NCBI GenBank assembly: GCA_903789635.1
Contig: CAIFEY010000002.1
Coordinates: forward strand, 1-64,000
Length of the DNA stretch: 64,000 nt
Direction of reading: 5' to 3'
Origin: an uncultured Eubacteriaceae bacterium
Lineage (GTDB): Bacteria > Bacillota > Clostridia > Peptostreptococcales > Anaerovoracaceae
Each line of letters starts with the position of its first letter. The first letter of the stretch is position 1. Under the pieces are notes generated by a model that worked only from the letters and a program-made list of their open reading frames with translations, had not been told where the DNA came from and made no database searches. This document shows, piece by piece, positions 10,009 through 18,291 of the stretch. A program made the position numbers and the translations under genes.

Positions 10009-10515
10009 ATGAGCAGAAATATATTTATGGAAGAAGCGCTGAAGGAAGCACAGAAGGCGGCCGCACTGGGAGAGATCCCGATCGGCGCGGTGATCGTGCG
10101 TGACGGGGAGATTATCGCCAGGGGGCATAATCTGACGGAGACCGAGAAGGATCCGACGATGCACGCGGAGATGATCGCGATCCGGCAGGCCGCGGCACGT
10201 CTGGGCGGCTGGCGTCTGCCCGGCTGTTCCATGTATGTGACCTGCGAACCGTGTGCGATGTGCGCGGGGGCACTGGTCTGGTCCCGCATGGAAAACTTAT
10301 TTATCGGAACGATGGATCCTAAGGCAGGGGCCTGCGGATCTGTTTTCAATGTTCCGGAGGAACCTAAGCTGAATCACTGCGTCCACGTGGAGCGGGGGAT
10401 CATGCAGGAGGAGTGTGCGGACCAGCTGAAGCAGTTCTTCAGAGAGCTCAGACTGCGCAGAAAGAAGCGCAGGACGGAAAATCCATCGGCAGAATCGGAG
10501 GAATTTAAGGAATGA
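10009..10515 (+). CDS. tadA: tRNA adenosine(34) deaminase TadA
   Basis: Zinc deaminase that converts the wobble A34 of tRNA-Arg(ACG) to inosine. The zinc and catalytic motifs are H52-A-E54 and P81-C82-x2-C85 (PCAMC). The 168-residue length is normal, with a basic C-terminal tail. The start ATG has only a weak AGG before it and sits almost at the predicted transcription start, so it may be translated from a leaderless message. Its stop overlaps the next start (ATGA), which suggests translational coupling. Confidence 0.93.
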   Translation: MSRNIFMEEALKEAQKAAALGEIPIGAVIVRDGEIIARGHNLTETEKDPTMHAEMIAIRQAAARLGGWRLPGCSMYVTCEPCAMCAGALVWSRMENLFIGTMDPKAGACGSVFNVPEEPKLNHCVHVERGIMQEECADQLKQFFRELRLRRKKRRTENPSAESEEFKE

Positions 10516-11471
10516 AAAATACGTTGAAGAGGGCAGGCGCGGTAATGAGTCTGGCCGTGATCCTCGCGATGTTTATGGCAATGTTTTCTTTTGCCGACTC
10601 ATCACTGGAAATCACCAAGACTTACCCGGCGAATAACGCGAAGAACACGACCAAGGAAAATATGTGTGTAAAGGTCATGTTCTCCTCGCCGGTGGGCAAC
10701 GCGGCATCTAAGAAGGCCAACGCCGACAAGTTCAAGATCACCGACAAGAACGGTCACAAGCTCCCGGTTAAGGTCTACTACAACAAGCAGAATACCAAGT
10801 ACGCGCTGATCCTCGTAGACACCGCCAAGGTCCCGCAGAAGGGCGCCAACGCGATCCAGGACAACCAGTACTACACCTGTACGATCGAGAAGGGCTTCCG
10901 CGCGGACAACGGCTCCACGCTCGCAGCAGACCGCACGATCCGCTTCAAGACCCTGAACCAGAGAACTTACACGATGGGTTACATGGTCATGATGGTCCTG
11001 ATGTTCGGCGGAATGATGTTCTTCGGCGTCAGACAGATGCGCAACCAGAACAGCGGCGCGTCCAAGGAGAAGACGGAGGACACCGAGGCACCGTTCAATC
11101 CATATAAGGAGGCAAAGAAGACGGGTAAGGATGTCCAGACCGTCATTGCTGAGCACGAGAAGGAAGAAAAGAAGGAAGCCAGAAAGCAGAAGGCCAAGAA
11201 GAAAAAGAAGCCGACGCAGGACGAGCTTATTCGCATGGAGGAAGAGAAGGTCAAGAAGGAGCTTCGCGACGACTTCTTCCACGTAAAGAAGCCAATGCCG
11301 ATCAAGGCCGCCGGTGCCAAATTCACTACAGGAAGGGCTGCCCGTGCGGCGGCGCTGAAGAAGAAGCGTGAGGCGGAGAGAGCCGCACTGAAGGCAAGCG
11401 GGTATGGCAAAAAGAAGAAGACCACCGAAAACAACAATAACAACAAGAACCACCACAAGAAGCACAGATAA
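10512..11471 (+). CDS. Secreted Ig-like domain protein with one membrane anchor and basic tail
   Basis: Not assigned to a named gene. Residues 1-29 are a signal peptide (hydrophobic MSLAVILAMFMAMFSFA). Residues about 30-150 resemble bacterial Ig-like folds of the SbsA or Big_5 type (TYPANNAKNT, then VKVMFSSPV). A membrane segment lies at about 155-174 (MGYMVMMVLMFGGMMFFGV). The remaining 145 residues are highly charged, with runs such as KKKKK, and end in Asn, His and Lys repeats. The predicted topology is extracellular domain, one anchor, then a cytoplasmic basic tail. The start overlaps the tadA stop by four bases. The last 68 bases overlap the long-form start of ispE. Confidence 0.75.
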   Translation: MKNTLKRAGAVMSLAVILAMFMAMFSFADSSLEITKTYPANNAKNTTKENMCVKVMFSSPVGNAASKKANADKFKITDKNGHKLPVKVYYNKQNTKYALILVDTAKVPQKGANAIQDNQYYTCTIEKGFRADNGSTLAADRTIRFKTLNQRTYTMGYMVMMVLMFGGMMFFGVRQMRNQNSGASKEKTEDTEAPFNPYKEAKKTGKDVQTVIAEHEKEEKKEARKQKAKKKKKPTQDELIRMEEEKVKKELRDDFFHVKKPMPIKAAGAKFTTGRAARAAALKKKREAERAALKASGYGKKKKTTENNNNNKNHHKKHR

Positions 11472-12762
11472 CGCTGAGCGGAGCGGCCGCGCTGCCGAAA
11501 GCCGCGGAGGCGGTGACCGAACCGGGAAATCCGGGAGGCCGCAGCCGGACGGGCGAGCGGGGCGCGGAAAGGCCGGAACATCCGGAAAGAAGCGCAGCGG
11601 AAGCTGGAGCGGTCAGAAAGGCCGAAGCGGCAGCAGCCGCGGCAGTTACGGTGAGATCGGCGAGGGAAGGATCCTGATCCACTCCTTCGCAAAGATCAAC
11701 TTTTCCATCGACGCGGGAGAGCCGCGCGAGGACGGGTTCCACCCGGTCGATATGGTCATGCAGCAGCTCGGCTTCCACGACAACGTCACGGTCCTTTTCC
11801 ACCCGGAGAAGAAGTGCAGGCGGGGTGAGCACAAGGTCCAGGTCGCGACCAACCGCCCATACCTGCCGGTCGACCGGAGAAATCTGGCCTACCGCGCGGC
11901 GGAGCTGATGTCCGAGGAGTGCGGCGCAGACGTCCCGGGCGGGCTGATCGACATTCAGCTGCATAAGATGATACCGGTCGCCGCGGGGCTCGCGGGCGGG
12001 AGCGGGAATGCCGCTGCCGTGCTGCACGCGCTGAACGTCCTCTGGCACTGCAGGCTGACGCTTCCGCAGCTCATGGATCTGGGCGCCAAACTCGGCTCCG
12101 ACGTCCCATTCTGCATCATGGGACAGGCGAGGCTGAATCACTGCCTCCCGCGGATCGTCCGCGAGGACCCGTCCGCGTCCTCCTGTGCGAGGGCAAAGGG
12201 CACCGGCACAGAGCTCGAACCGCTGCCGGGAATCCGGATGCCTGCCGTGATCGCCAAGCCGCGCCACGGCGTGTCGACCGCGGAGGTCTACAAGGGCCTG
12301 GACGAGTGCACGATCACCGCGCGCCCGGACAACGACCGGCTGGCCGAGCGGCTGCGCAGGGGCGTCTCCATTCCCGGAACAGGGAACAACTCCGGATCCG
12401 GAAACGGATCCGCACACGGAAACAGCTCTGGGCATGGATCCACGCACGGAAATGGAAACGGTCCTGGACATGGGAACGGATCCGCAGCTACGCCCAGAAA
12501 GACGGCGATCGACGAGCTGACCGAGGACTTCATCAACGTCCTGGAGTGCTACACGCTGAACGCCTATCCCGACGTGCTGCGCCTGAAACAGCGGATGGCG
12601 CAGACACCGGGGGCCAGGGTGACGCTGATGAGCGGAAGCGGGCCGACCGTCTTCTCGCTCTACTCGACGCTGGATGAAGCCCGCGAGGCATGCACCCAGC
12701 TGCGCGCCGAGCGCATCGAGGCCTACTGGACGGAGACCGTCACGGACACCTGGCACAACTAG
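11404..12762 (+). CDS. ispE: 4-diphosphocytidyl-2-C-methyl-D-erythritol kinase IspE, with unusual extensions
   Basis: GHMP kinase of the MEP isoprenoid pathway. The family core starts near residue 90 (HSFAKINFSID). The ATP-binding glycine loop PVAAGLAGGSGNAAA is at about 190-204, the LGSDVPF motif near 227-233, and a late GHMP motif is LMSGSGPTVFS. Two features are odd. First, no standard start codon lies near the core, so the only ATG (11404) gives about 90 extra Gly, Ser, Arg and Lys-rich residues and overlaps the upstream gene by 68 bases. Second, residues about 323-362 are a Gly/Asn/Ser/His repeat inserted before the final helices. Function is secure; the start is not, and a non-standard start nearer 11670 cannot be excluded. 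Confidence 0.85.
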   Translation: MAKRRRPPKTTITTRTTTRSTDNAERSGRAAESRGGGDRTGKSGRPQPDGRAGRGKAGTSGKKRSGSWSGQKGRSGSSRGSYGEIGEGRILIHSFAKINFSIDAGEPREDGFHPVDMVMQQLGFHDNVTVLFHPEKKCRRGEHKVQVATNRPYLPVDRRNLAYRAAELMSEECGADVPGGLIDIQLHKMIPVAAGLAGGSGNAAAVLHALNVLWHCRLTLPQLMDLGAKLGSDVPFCIMGQARLNHCLPRIVREDPSASSCARAKGTGTELEPLPGIRMPAVIAKPRHGVSTAEVYKGLDECTITARPDNDRLAERLRRGVSIPGTGNNSGSGNGSAHGNSSGHGSTHGNGNGPGHGNGSAATPRKTAIDELTEDFINVLECYTLNAYPDVLRLKQRMAQTPGARVTLMSGSGPTVFSLYSTLDEAREACTQLRAERIEAYWTETVTDTWHN

Positions 12763-12954
12763 GCTATGCCGGCTGACGGCAGGTCACGTTGACTGTGAGA
12801 AATTGATTGATTTTGTCAAACCAAAGGACGCAATTCTTGATGACACTTGGTAACAATAGTGAAAAAAATTCCTGTATTCCCTTGTTTTTAAGGGTGTACT
12901 TTATTAAGTTTTTATAATACAATATACGGAGAACAAAATTAGATGGGGGTTAAT

Positions 12955-13644
12955 ATGTTAGATTTGGATTTACAGAGCCACAAGCCTCTTCGGGAGATCG
13001 TTTACGAACAGCTGAAAATGCAGATTCTCGAAGGAAAGATTGAACCGGGTACCAGAATGATGGAAGTTAACCTTGCCGATGAGATGGGCGTCAGCCGCAC
13101 TCCGGTAAGAGAAGCGATCCGTAAGCTTGAGAAAGATGGACTGGTTGTCATTGAGCCGAGAAGAGGAGCTTATGCCTCCGAGATCTCCGTCAGGGATATC
13201 GTGGACACACTGATCGTCCGTGAGGATCTGGAAGGTCTCGCCGCAACCCTGACCGCGCAGAACATGACGCAGGAAATTTCCGACGAGCTCCGTTCTATCG
13301 CCGATGCCTACGAGAAGGCCATCCGCGCCGGAGACACGCAGAACATCATCGAGCATGACGAGGCGTTCCACAAGTGCATCACAGATCACAGTGACAACAA
13401 GTCACTGATCCAGATCTATGGTTCCATCCAGGAGCTGGCCCTTCGTTTCCGCTATTTCTATTACGATGATTTCTCCAGATATCAGGACATGCCGAGAACA
13501 CACTACCACATCTTAGAGGCGCTCGAGAGCGGAGATCCGGAGAAGGCGCAGCAGGCTGCCAGAAGACACGCCAGCGACCTCAGAGACTTCGTCATCAGCG
13601 AAGGCAAGACCGCATTCAAGTCCCACAAGTCGCAGATGAAGTAA
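12955..13644 (+). CDS. GntR family regulator, FadR-type (FCD domain)
   Basis: DNA-binding regulator. The winged helix at the N-terminus includes LADEMGVSRTPVREAIRKLE. The C-terminal all-helical FCD domain has His and Asp residues (HDEAFHKCI) that bind a metal or carboxylate ligand in this family. I choose the ATG at 12955 because a GGGGG ribosome site lies 5 bases before it; an ATG at 12943 is in frame and possible. The product is 229 residues. It follows ispE with a 190-base gap containing a TATAAT at 12913-12918, so it is probably transcribed on its own. The ligand is unknown. Confidence 0.88.
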   Translation: MLDLDLQSHKPLREIVYEQLKMQILEGKIEPGTRMMEVNLADEMGVSRTPVREAIRKLEKDGLVVIEPRRGAYASEISVRDIVDTLIVREDLEGLAATLTAQNMTQEISDELRSIADAYEKAIRAGDTQNIIEHDEAFHKCITDHSDNKSLIQIYGSIQELALRFRYFYYDDFSRYQDMPRTHYHILEALESGDPEKAQQAARRHASDLRDFVISEGKTAFKSHKSQMK

Positions 13645-13744
13645 CCGCGGGCAGAACCCAGACGGAAAGTCCAGGCGGCAGTGCTTAGATGGCAAAGCCC
13701 AAGCGGCAGCGCCTGTGCGGAACACAATTGAACATGAATTGATG

Positions 13745-13790
13745 CATACCCTCCCTGCCGGCTGACGGCGGGGGAGGGTATGTTGTTTTA
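13745..13790 (+). terminator. Terminator after the GntR gene
   Basis: Perfect arms CATACCCTCC (13745-13754) and GGAGGGTATG (13773-13782) enclose an inner GCCG/CGGC stem and are followed by TTGTTTTA. Confidence 0.8.
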
Positions 13791-13841
13791 TTTGGCGGTT
13801 TTAGGAATACGGGGCGCGGGCGATGGCGCACGGCGGCATGA

Positions 13842-14310
13842 AAGTTGGGAATTTCGCTGAAAGATCGCCATTTTCCAACTAGGATCCAGAAATGTTGGAA
13901 AATGGCACCTATAGGCTCGAATTCCCAACTCGCCTGCGACGGATCTCAGGATCAGTATACCCTACATGGGTATATGTACCTGGATGATCGTCGATAAGCG
14001 ATGGAAGCATCGCCGCCGCCGCTGGAAATCGGACGACAGTGCGACTATATTGTGCGGCGGATTGCGCAGTTCGTCCAGAATGACGGCGGCGGTGCAGTCA
14101 ATGATGGCGGGCGCACTGGTCTAATCGGTGATCGTGCTCTGCCAGAAGCCGTGGAGGCGCCCGCCGGCCTCCTTGGGACTTTGGAAATATGAATTTTCGG
14201 CGCCGTTTCACCTAACTTTTTTTGACGAGTTGGGAATCTGGCAAGGAATGGGCCGAATTCCTAACGCCGGCGCGCCATACCCCGTTGATCCGGGCGCGGT
14301 GATCGCAGAC
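13842..14310. repeat. Dispersed structured repeat, copy 2
   Basis: Second copy of the element at 48-465, in the same orientation. The outer stem is AGTTGGGAATT (13843-13853) with AATTCCCAACT (13920-13930). The inner hairpin is a perfect 12-bp CCATTTTCCAAC (13868-13879) with GTTGGAAAATGG (13894-13905). The small ATACCC/GGGTAT hairpin and the block from GACTATATTGTGCGGCGGATT to GGTGCAGTCAAT are strongly conserved. This copy is about 50 bases longer, with an insertion near 14180-14225. No transposase or convincing coding capacity is seen. Confidence 0.75.
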
Positions 14311-15003
14311 GTGCTGTCGATGCTGTAAGAAAATGGTGGATGTTGCATACACTCGTCCGTCCTCGCCGCCGCGCCGCAACGTCATGATCGGCTGGCCAGC
14401 GTGTCCCGCGTCGCGACGAAATGATTTAACGACGGCGGGGCGCGGTATGCAGTACACATAGATTAAATCTATCGAAATACCCTCAGAAGGACATTTTTGA
14501 CTTTCGGTTTTCAGTAGGAGATCAAATCTTGAAGCTTGGTGGAACGGGTTTTCCGAATTTCAGCAATGCGTATTTTTCAACGCCTTGGTGGAACTTTTTC
14601 ATCGTCAGAAAGCAAGGAAAGTAGTCTGACAAATTAAAATGAACCCGAGACTGCATGAAAATGGTACGCGAGTGGTCCTGATGTGGTCTTGATATCCCCT
14701 GTAAGTGTCCGCGGCGGTGAATAATCGCTCAAGTTGAATGCATATTTGCACAAAACGTAAAAACCAAGTCTCTATTGGCTCGCCGCGGACGACACTTTGC
14801 CTGAGAAGGCCGCGAATAGCTGATGAATTCCCTGGAGCATAGTAAATTACAATTATGGTAAATCAATAATATCGAGCAGCTCTCGGAATCTGTTATGTAG
14901 GGGCATCCGTTTTTCGCTATTATGGAATTCCGCAAATCGTGTTCCACCAAAATGAATAATTTACGACCCTGCTGAAAAGAATACATTATACACAGGTAAT
15001 TAA

Positions 15004-15030
15004 TTTCGAGGGTATGAACTACCCTCGAAA
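15004..15030. other. Perfect 11-bp hairpin
   Basis: TTTCGAGGGTA (15004-15014) and TACCCTCGAAA (15020-15030) flank a 5-base loop. There is no T tract on either side, so this is not a typical terminator; it may be a protein-binding site or a structured RNA part. Confidence 0.5.
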
Positions 15031-15063
15031 TGATCGCGGAACGACAGCGAACTTGCCGTCGTA

Positions 15064-15147
15064 GTTCCTGCACATAAGTGGTTCCAGCACGTAAGTTGTT
15101 CTGGCACATAAGTGGTTCCGGCAAATAAGCAGTTCCAGCACATAACA
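15064..15147. repeat. 17-nt tandem repeat, five imperfect copies
   Basis: Five consecutive units of the type GTTCCAGCACATAAGTG start at 15064, 15081, 15098, 15115 and 15132. They differ at one to four positions each. The period is not a multiple of three and no gene crosses it. Confidence 0.85.
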
Positions 15148-15150
15148 TAA

Positions 15151-15186
15151 AAAGGGTGGGCTGCATTTTTTTGCAGCCCACCCTTT
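15151..15186. terminator. Long perfect stem, probable bidirectional terminator
   Basis: AAAGGGTGGGCTGCA (15151-15165) and TGCAGCCCACCCTTT (15172-15186) form a 15-bp stem with a six-T loop. It is flanked by A and T runs on the two sides. It lies 200 bases past the htrA stop and probably ends that transcript. Confidence 0.65.
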
Positions 15187-15383
15187 AATCTGTAATTGCT
15201 CAGTTATGATCGCCCAGTTGTGCAAGCCAAGTGTGATCACTTCAGCTGTGATGTTCGGCCTCATAGCCCTCATCACCCAGCTGCTCAGTTCGATCAATTG
15301 TCAGCCATGTCGCGGCTGTACTGCCTGGTCAGGTCGGTGCAGCTTGCGCGGCGCGGTGCCGCTCGTCTGGACGCTCAGCCAGA

Positions 15384-17321
15384 TTAGCTCAGCGTCGTTG
15401 TCAGGGTGACGGACTTGCCGTCACGGGCGACGATGACCTTGATCTTGTCGCCGGACTTGTGCTTCTTCAGCACGGCCTGCAGCTTGTCGTAGCTGGAGGC
15501 GACGGTGCCGTCGGCGGAGATGATGCGGTCGCCGACCTTGAAGCCGGCTGCCTTGGCGTTGCTGCTGGTGACGTCGGCGACGTAGAGGCCGGCGCCGTCC
15601 AGGCCGCTCTGCGCGGCTTCCTCGGCGGTCAGCTCGCTGACGGTGACGCCGATCTTAGGCGTACTGCTTGAACTCGTTCCGTTCGCGCCCTTGCCGGTCT
15701 TGATCAGGTTTTTGGCGACTTTTGCCGCGCGGTTGATCGGGATCGCGAAGCCCAGGCCCTCGACGTCGGATCCGGTGGACTTGGCGACGACTACGCCGAT
15801 CAGGTTTCCGGATGCGTTGAACAGCGCTCCGCCGGAATTTCCAGGGTTGATCGATGCGTCCGTCTGCAGGAGATTCATCGTCTCACCGTCGATGGTCAGG
15901 TTGCGGTTCAGTGCGCTGATGATGCCGGTCGTCGCGGTGTTGCTCAGCTCGCCGAGCGGGTTTCCGATGGCTACGACGCGGTCGCCGACGGAGAGGTCGG
16001 AGCTGTCGCCGTAGGTCGCGGCGGAAAGGCCGACCGCGTTGATCTTCAGAACAGCAATATCGTTGTCGCTGTCTGCGCCTACGACCTTTGCCGTATACGT
16101 CTTCTTATTCCTCAGCGTAACCTTGATCTTGCTCGCACCGTCGATGACGTGGTTGCAGGTCATGATGTAGCCGTTCGACTGGATGACGATGCCGCTGCCC
16201 GCGCCCTCGGTGACGTAGTTCTGGGCCCAGCCGTCCGTCGAGACGGAGGAAGTCGTGATCGAGACGACGCTGTCCTGCGTCTTCTGGATGATGCTCTTGT
16301 AGGAGAGGGTCTCATTGGACTTGGTCAGCTTGTAGCTGGTCGCGGAGTTTCCGCCGCCGTAGACCGACTTGTTGTAGAGCACGATGCCGCCGAACGTCAG
16401 GGCGGAGGTCAGGATCATGCAGAGGATCAGCAGCAGGATCAGCGAGCGGCGAGTGATGTAGAGAGGTTTGCTCTTTGCCGCTGCGCGAGGGCCGTTGCCG
16501 TACGGGTCGTATCCGGTGTTGTTGTAGTCAAAGACCCCGCCGTCCCCGCCGGAGCCTCCGCCGTAACTGCTGCCGGAACTGCTGTCGCTGTAATCGGTGC
16601 TGCTGTAGCCGCTGCCGTCCTGGTCGGACTTGCTGTAGTAGGTGCCGGTGTTTCCGAAGTCATGGGCATGCGTGCCGGCGTCCTGGTTGAACTGGCCGAA
16701 CCCGTCGTCGAACTTCATGCCGGTGTAGCCGTTATCGGCGCCGGCGTCCGCTCCCGTGCCTGCGGTATACTGTGTACCGGCACCTGAGTTTGGTGTGTAT
16801 GCTGTGCCGGTGCCAAAGCCGGCACTGCCAGTTTCAGCAGCGTAACTGCCGCCGGCGTCCGTTCCGGTGTGGGCGTTTGCGTTGTCTGGGTTTGCCGTGT
16901 AAGATGTGTCTGCGTCCGTCCCGGTGCCTGCGGTATACTGTGTACCGGCACCGTAGTTTCCGGCGGATGAAGCGCCGGTGCCTGGGTTTGTGCCGTATGC
17001 TGCGCCGTGGTCGCTGTCGTATGCTGCGCCGGTGCCTGGGTTTGTACTGTAAGATGCGCCGGTGCTGAAGCCGGTGCTGCCGGCATTAGCGGTGAAGGTG
17101 TCGCCGTTGCCTGTTCCGGTGTAGGCGTCGCCGGTGTTCAGCGGGGCGGTTGGGGCATCCTGGGCGGATGGATTTTGTCCTGAAACCGTGGAGCCTGTCG
17201 AACCTGCGCTCGGTGCGGCGACGTGGCGGTAGCTGATGCCGTCCTCTGTCGTGCGCGGCATGGAATCAGGTGAGCCGGTCTCCGACCCCTGACTGCCGTA
17301 TTTGTTGAATTCGTTGTCCAT
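15384..17321 (-). CDS. HtrA/DegP-type serine protease with PDZ domain
   Basis: Membrane-anchored trypsin-like quality-control protease. Residues about 1-280 are a low-complexity cytoplasmic region rich in Gly, Thr, Ala, Ser, Asn and Tyr with repeated units such as TQYTAGTGAD. A single membrane segment lies at about 290-313. The protease domain follows, with the triad His391 (TCNHVIDG), Asp421 (DNDIAVLKI) and Ser496 (NPGNSGGAL), then one PDZ domain (about 545-640). I choose the ATG at 17321, with AAAGGAG 8 bases before it. The 645-residue length exceeds the usual 350-450 because of the N-terminal repeats. It is divergent from the DUF1934 gene. Confidence 0.92.
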   Translation of the reverse strand: MDNEFNKYGSQGSETGSPDSMPRTTEDGISYRHVAAPSAGSTGSTVSGQNPSAQDAPTAPLNTGDAYTGTGNGDTFTANAGSTGFSTGASYSTNPGTGAAYDSDHGAAYGTNPGTGASSAGNYGAGTQYTAGTGTDADTSYTANPDNANAHTGTDAGGSYAAETGSAGFGTGTAYTPNSGAGTQYTAGTGADAGADNGYTGMKFDDGFGQFNQDAGTHAHDFGNTGTYYSKSDQDGSGYSSTDYSDSSSGSSYGGGSGGDGGVFDYNNTGYDPYGNGPRAAAKSKPLYITRRSLILLLILCMILTSALTFGGIVLYNKSVYGGGNSATSYKLTKSNETLSYKSIIQKTQDSVVSITTSSVSTDGWAQNYVTEGAGSGIVIQSNGYIMTCNHVIDGASKIKVTLRNKKTYTAKVVGADSDNDIAVLKINAVGLSAATYGDSSDLSVGDRVVAIGNPLGELSNTATTGIISALNRNLTIDGETMNLLQTDASINPGNSGGALFNASGNLIGVVVAKSTGSDVEGLGFAIPINRAAKVAKNLIKTGKGANGTSSSSTPKIGVTVSELTAEEAAQSGLDGAGLYVADVTSSNAKAAGFKVGDRIISADGTVASSYDKLQAVLKKHKSGDKIKVIVARDGKSVTLTTTLS

Positions 17322-17600
17322 GTGTAACACTCCTTTTATGCGAATAAAGCCCGCTCCCGAAAATGATGATTGAATGATTATTCCGATGGGAGAGACTTTT
17401 ATTACCTGTAATGAGTATAATCAAAGTATATGTTTTTTCTGTGTTCAAAAATTGGAAGAGCTATGTTAATATATTACATTAGCAGGCGGGCGTTTATCTG
17501 GAATTTTCAGTCGTTTCAGGCTGCGCGGATTCGGGTAGAAAGACGGCAGTAAGTGTCCGCTGCGGCCGCGTTCGCGGCGGATTTCAGTTTAGGAAAGGAT

Positions 17601-18062
17601 ATGAACGTGAAGGATAGAGATGTAGAACTGAAGATAACGGGAAAGCAGTTTGTCGGCACCGAGGCGGAGGACATCGTGGAATTCGTGACGGAAGGCCAGC
17701 TGCACTCGGAGGACGGGGATCTGACGCTCTCTTATCCGGAGAGCGAACTTTCCGGATTTCCGGGGTGCGTGACGACGCTGCACATTCAGGACCACACGGT
17801 CAACATGCAGCGCCTGGGCGAGGACGGAAAGCTGAAGACGGAGATGAATTTCCGCCAGGGCGAGAGGATGAACAGCCCGTATGAGACCCCGTACGGCACC
17901 GTGAAGATGGAGGTCCTGACCGACCGCATCACGACGGAGATCGGGGAGAACGGCACGGGCAGCATCGAGATCACCTATCTCGTGAGCCTGGAAGGATTGG
18001 CCGAGGGCAAGAATGCCCTTCATATAGATATACAGGAGGTGCAGAATGAACGAGAAGCATAG
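17601..18062 (+). CDS. DUF1934 (YwiB-like) protein
   Basis: Small cytoplasmic beta-barrel protein of unknown role. The features that match the family are VELKITGKQ at the start, DIVEFVTEGQL, a long central beta-rich part, and the late SIEITYLVSLEG. The start at 17601 is supported by AGGAAAGG just before it. The product is 153 residues. Its end overlaps by 17 bases a short membrane peptide gene at 18046. Confidence 0.75.
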   Translation: MNVKDRDVELKITGKQFVGTEAEDIVEFVTEGQLHSEDGDLTLSYPESELSGFPGCVTTLHIQDHTVNMQRLGEDGKLKTEMNFRQGERMNSPYETPYGTVKMEVLTDRITTEIGENGTGSIEITYLVSLEGLAEGKNALHIDIQEVQNEREA

Positions 18063-18147
18063 ACTGGCTGCCAAGGTCATCGTGATCCTGATCAGCCTGA
18101 GCATGATTGGCACTACAGTAATCTGGGCGATTCAGACATGGGTTTAA
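18046..18147 (+). CDS. 33-residue single-pass membrane peptide
   Basis: A very strong ribosome site (AGGAGGTG, 18034-18041) precedes this short gene. It encodes a charged start (MNEKHRLAAK) followed by one hydrophobic span (VIVILISLSMIGTTVIWAI) and QTWV. The product is small but convincing: a basic N-terminus and one helix of about 20 residues. It overlaps the end of the DUF1934 gene, so translation may be coupled. Its frame continues past a single TAA into the ClC gene frame. No function is known; it could be a membrane partner of the ClC protein or an independent small protein. Confidence 0.6.
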   Translation: MNEKHRLAAKVIVILISLSMIGTTVIWAIQTWV

Positions 18148-18291
18148 AAGAGAGCAAGAAAAAGAAAAAACAAAAATAATAACAGCGTAAATACTGACAG
18201 CGATGACAGACGCAGCGGCAGTGCGGCGAACGGCACCGCCGGCATTGCTGCGGACAGTACGGTTAACGACGCCGACGCTCGCGCTGACCGT

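Larger units (their letters stand above)
14311..15383. other. Gene-free region of about 1.1 kb
   Basis: No open frame here has a ribosome site or recognisable product. It contains two copies of TTGGTGGAAC (near 14539 and 14585) and an inverted copy GTTCCACCAA near 14941, a perfect hairpin at 15004-15030, the tandem repeat at 15064-15147 and the terminator-like stem at 15151-15186. Base composition is lower in GC than the flanking genes. Confidence 0.6.

Noticed and set aside
14001-14192. Short plus-strand frame inside repeat copy 2 (MEASPPPLEIG...)
   Set aside because: Copy 1 keeps a similar frame in part, but it lacks the start, stops differently and shows no clear excess of silent changes. 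I treat the element as non-coding.
15064-15147. CRISPR array
   Set aside because: The units are contiguous 17-mers without spacers and no cas genes are near.
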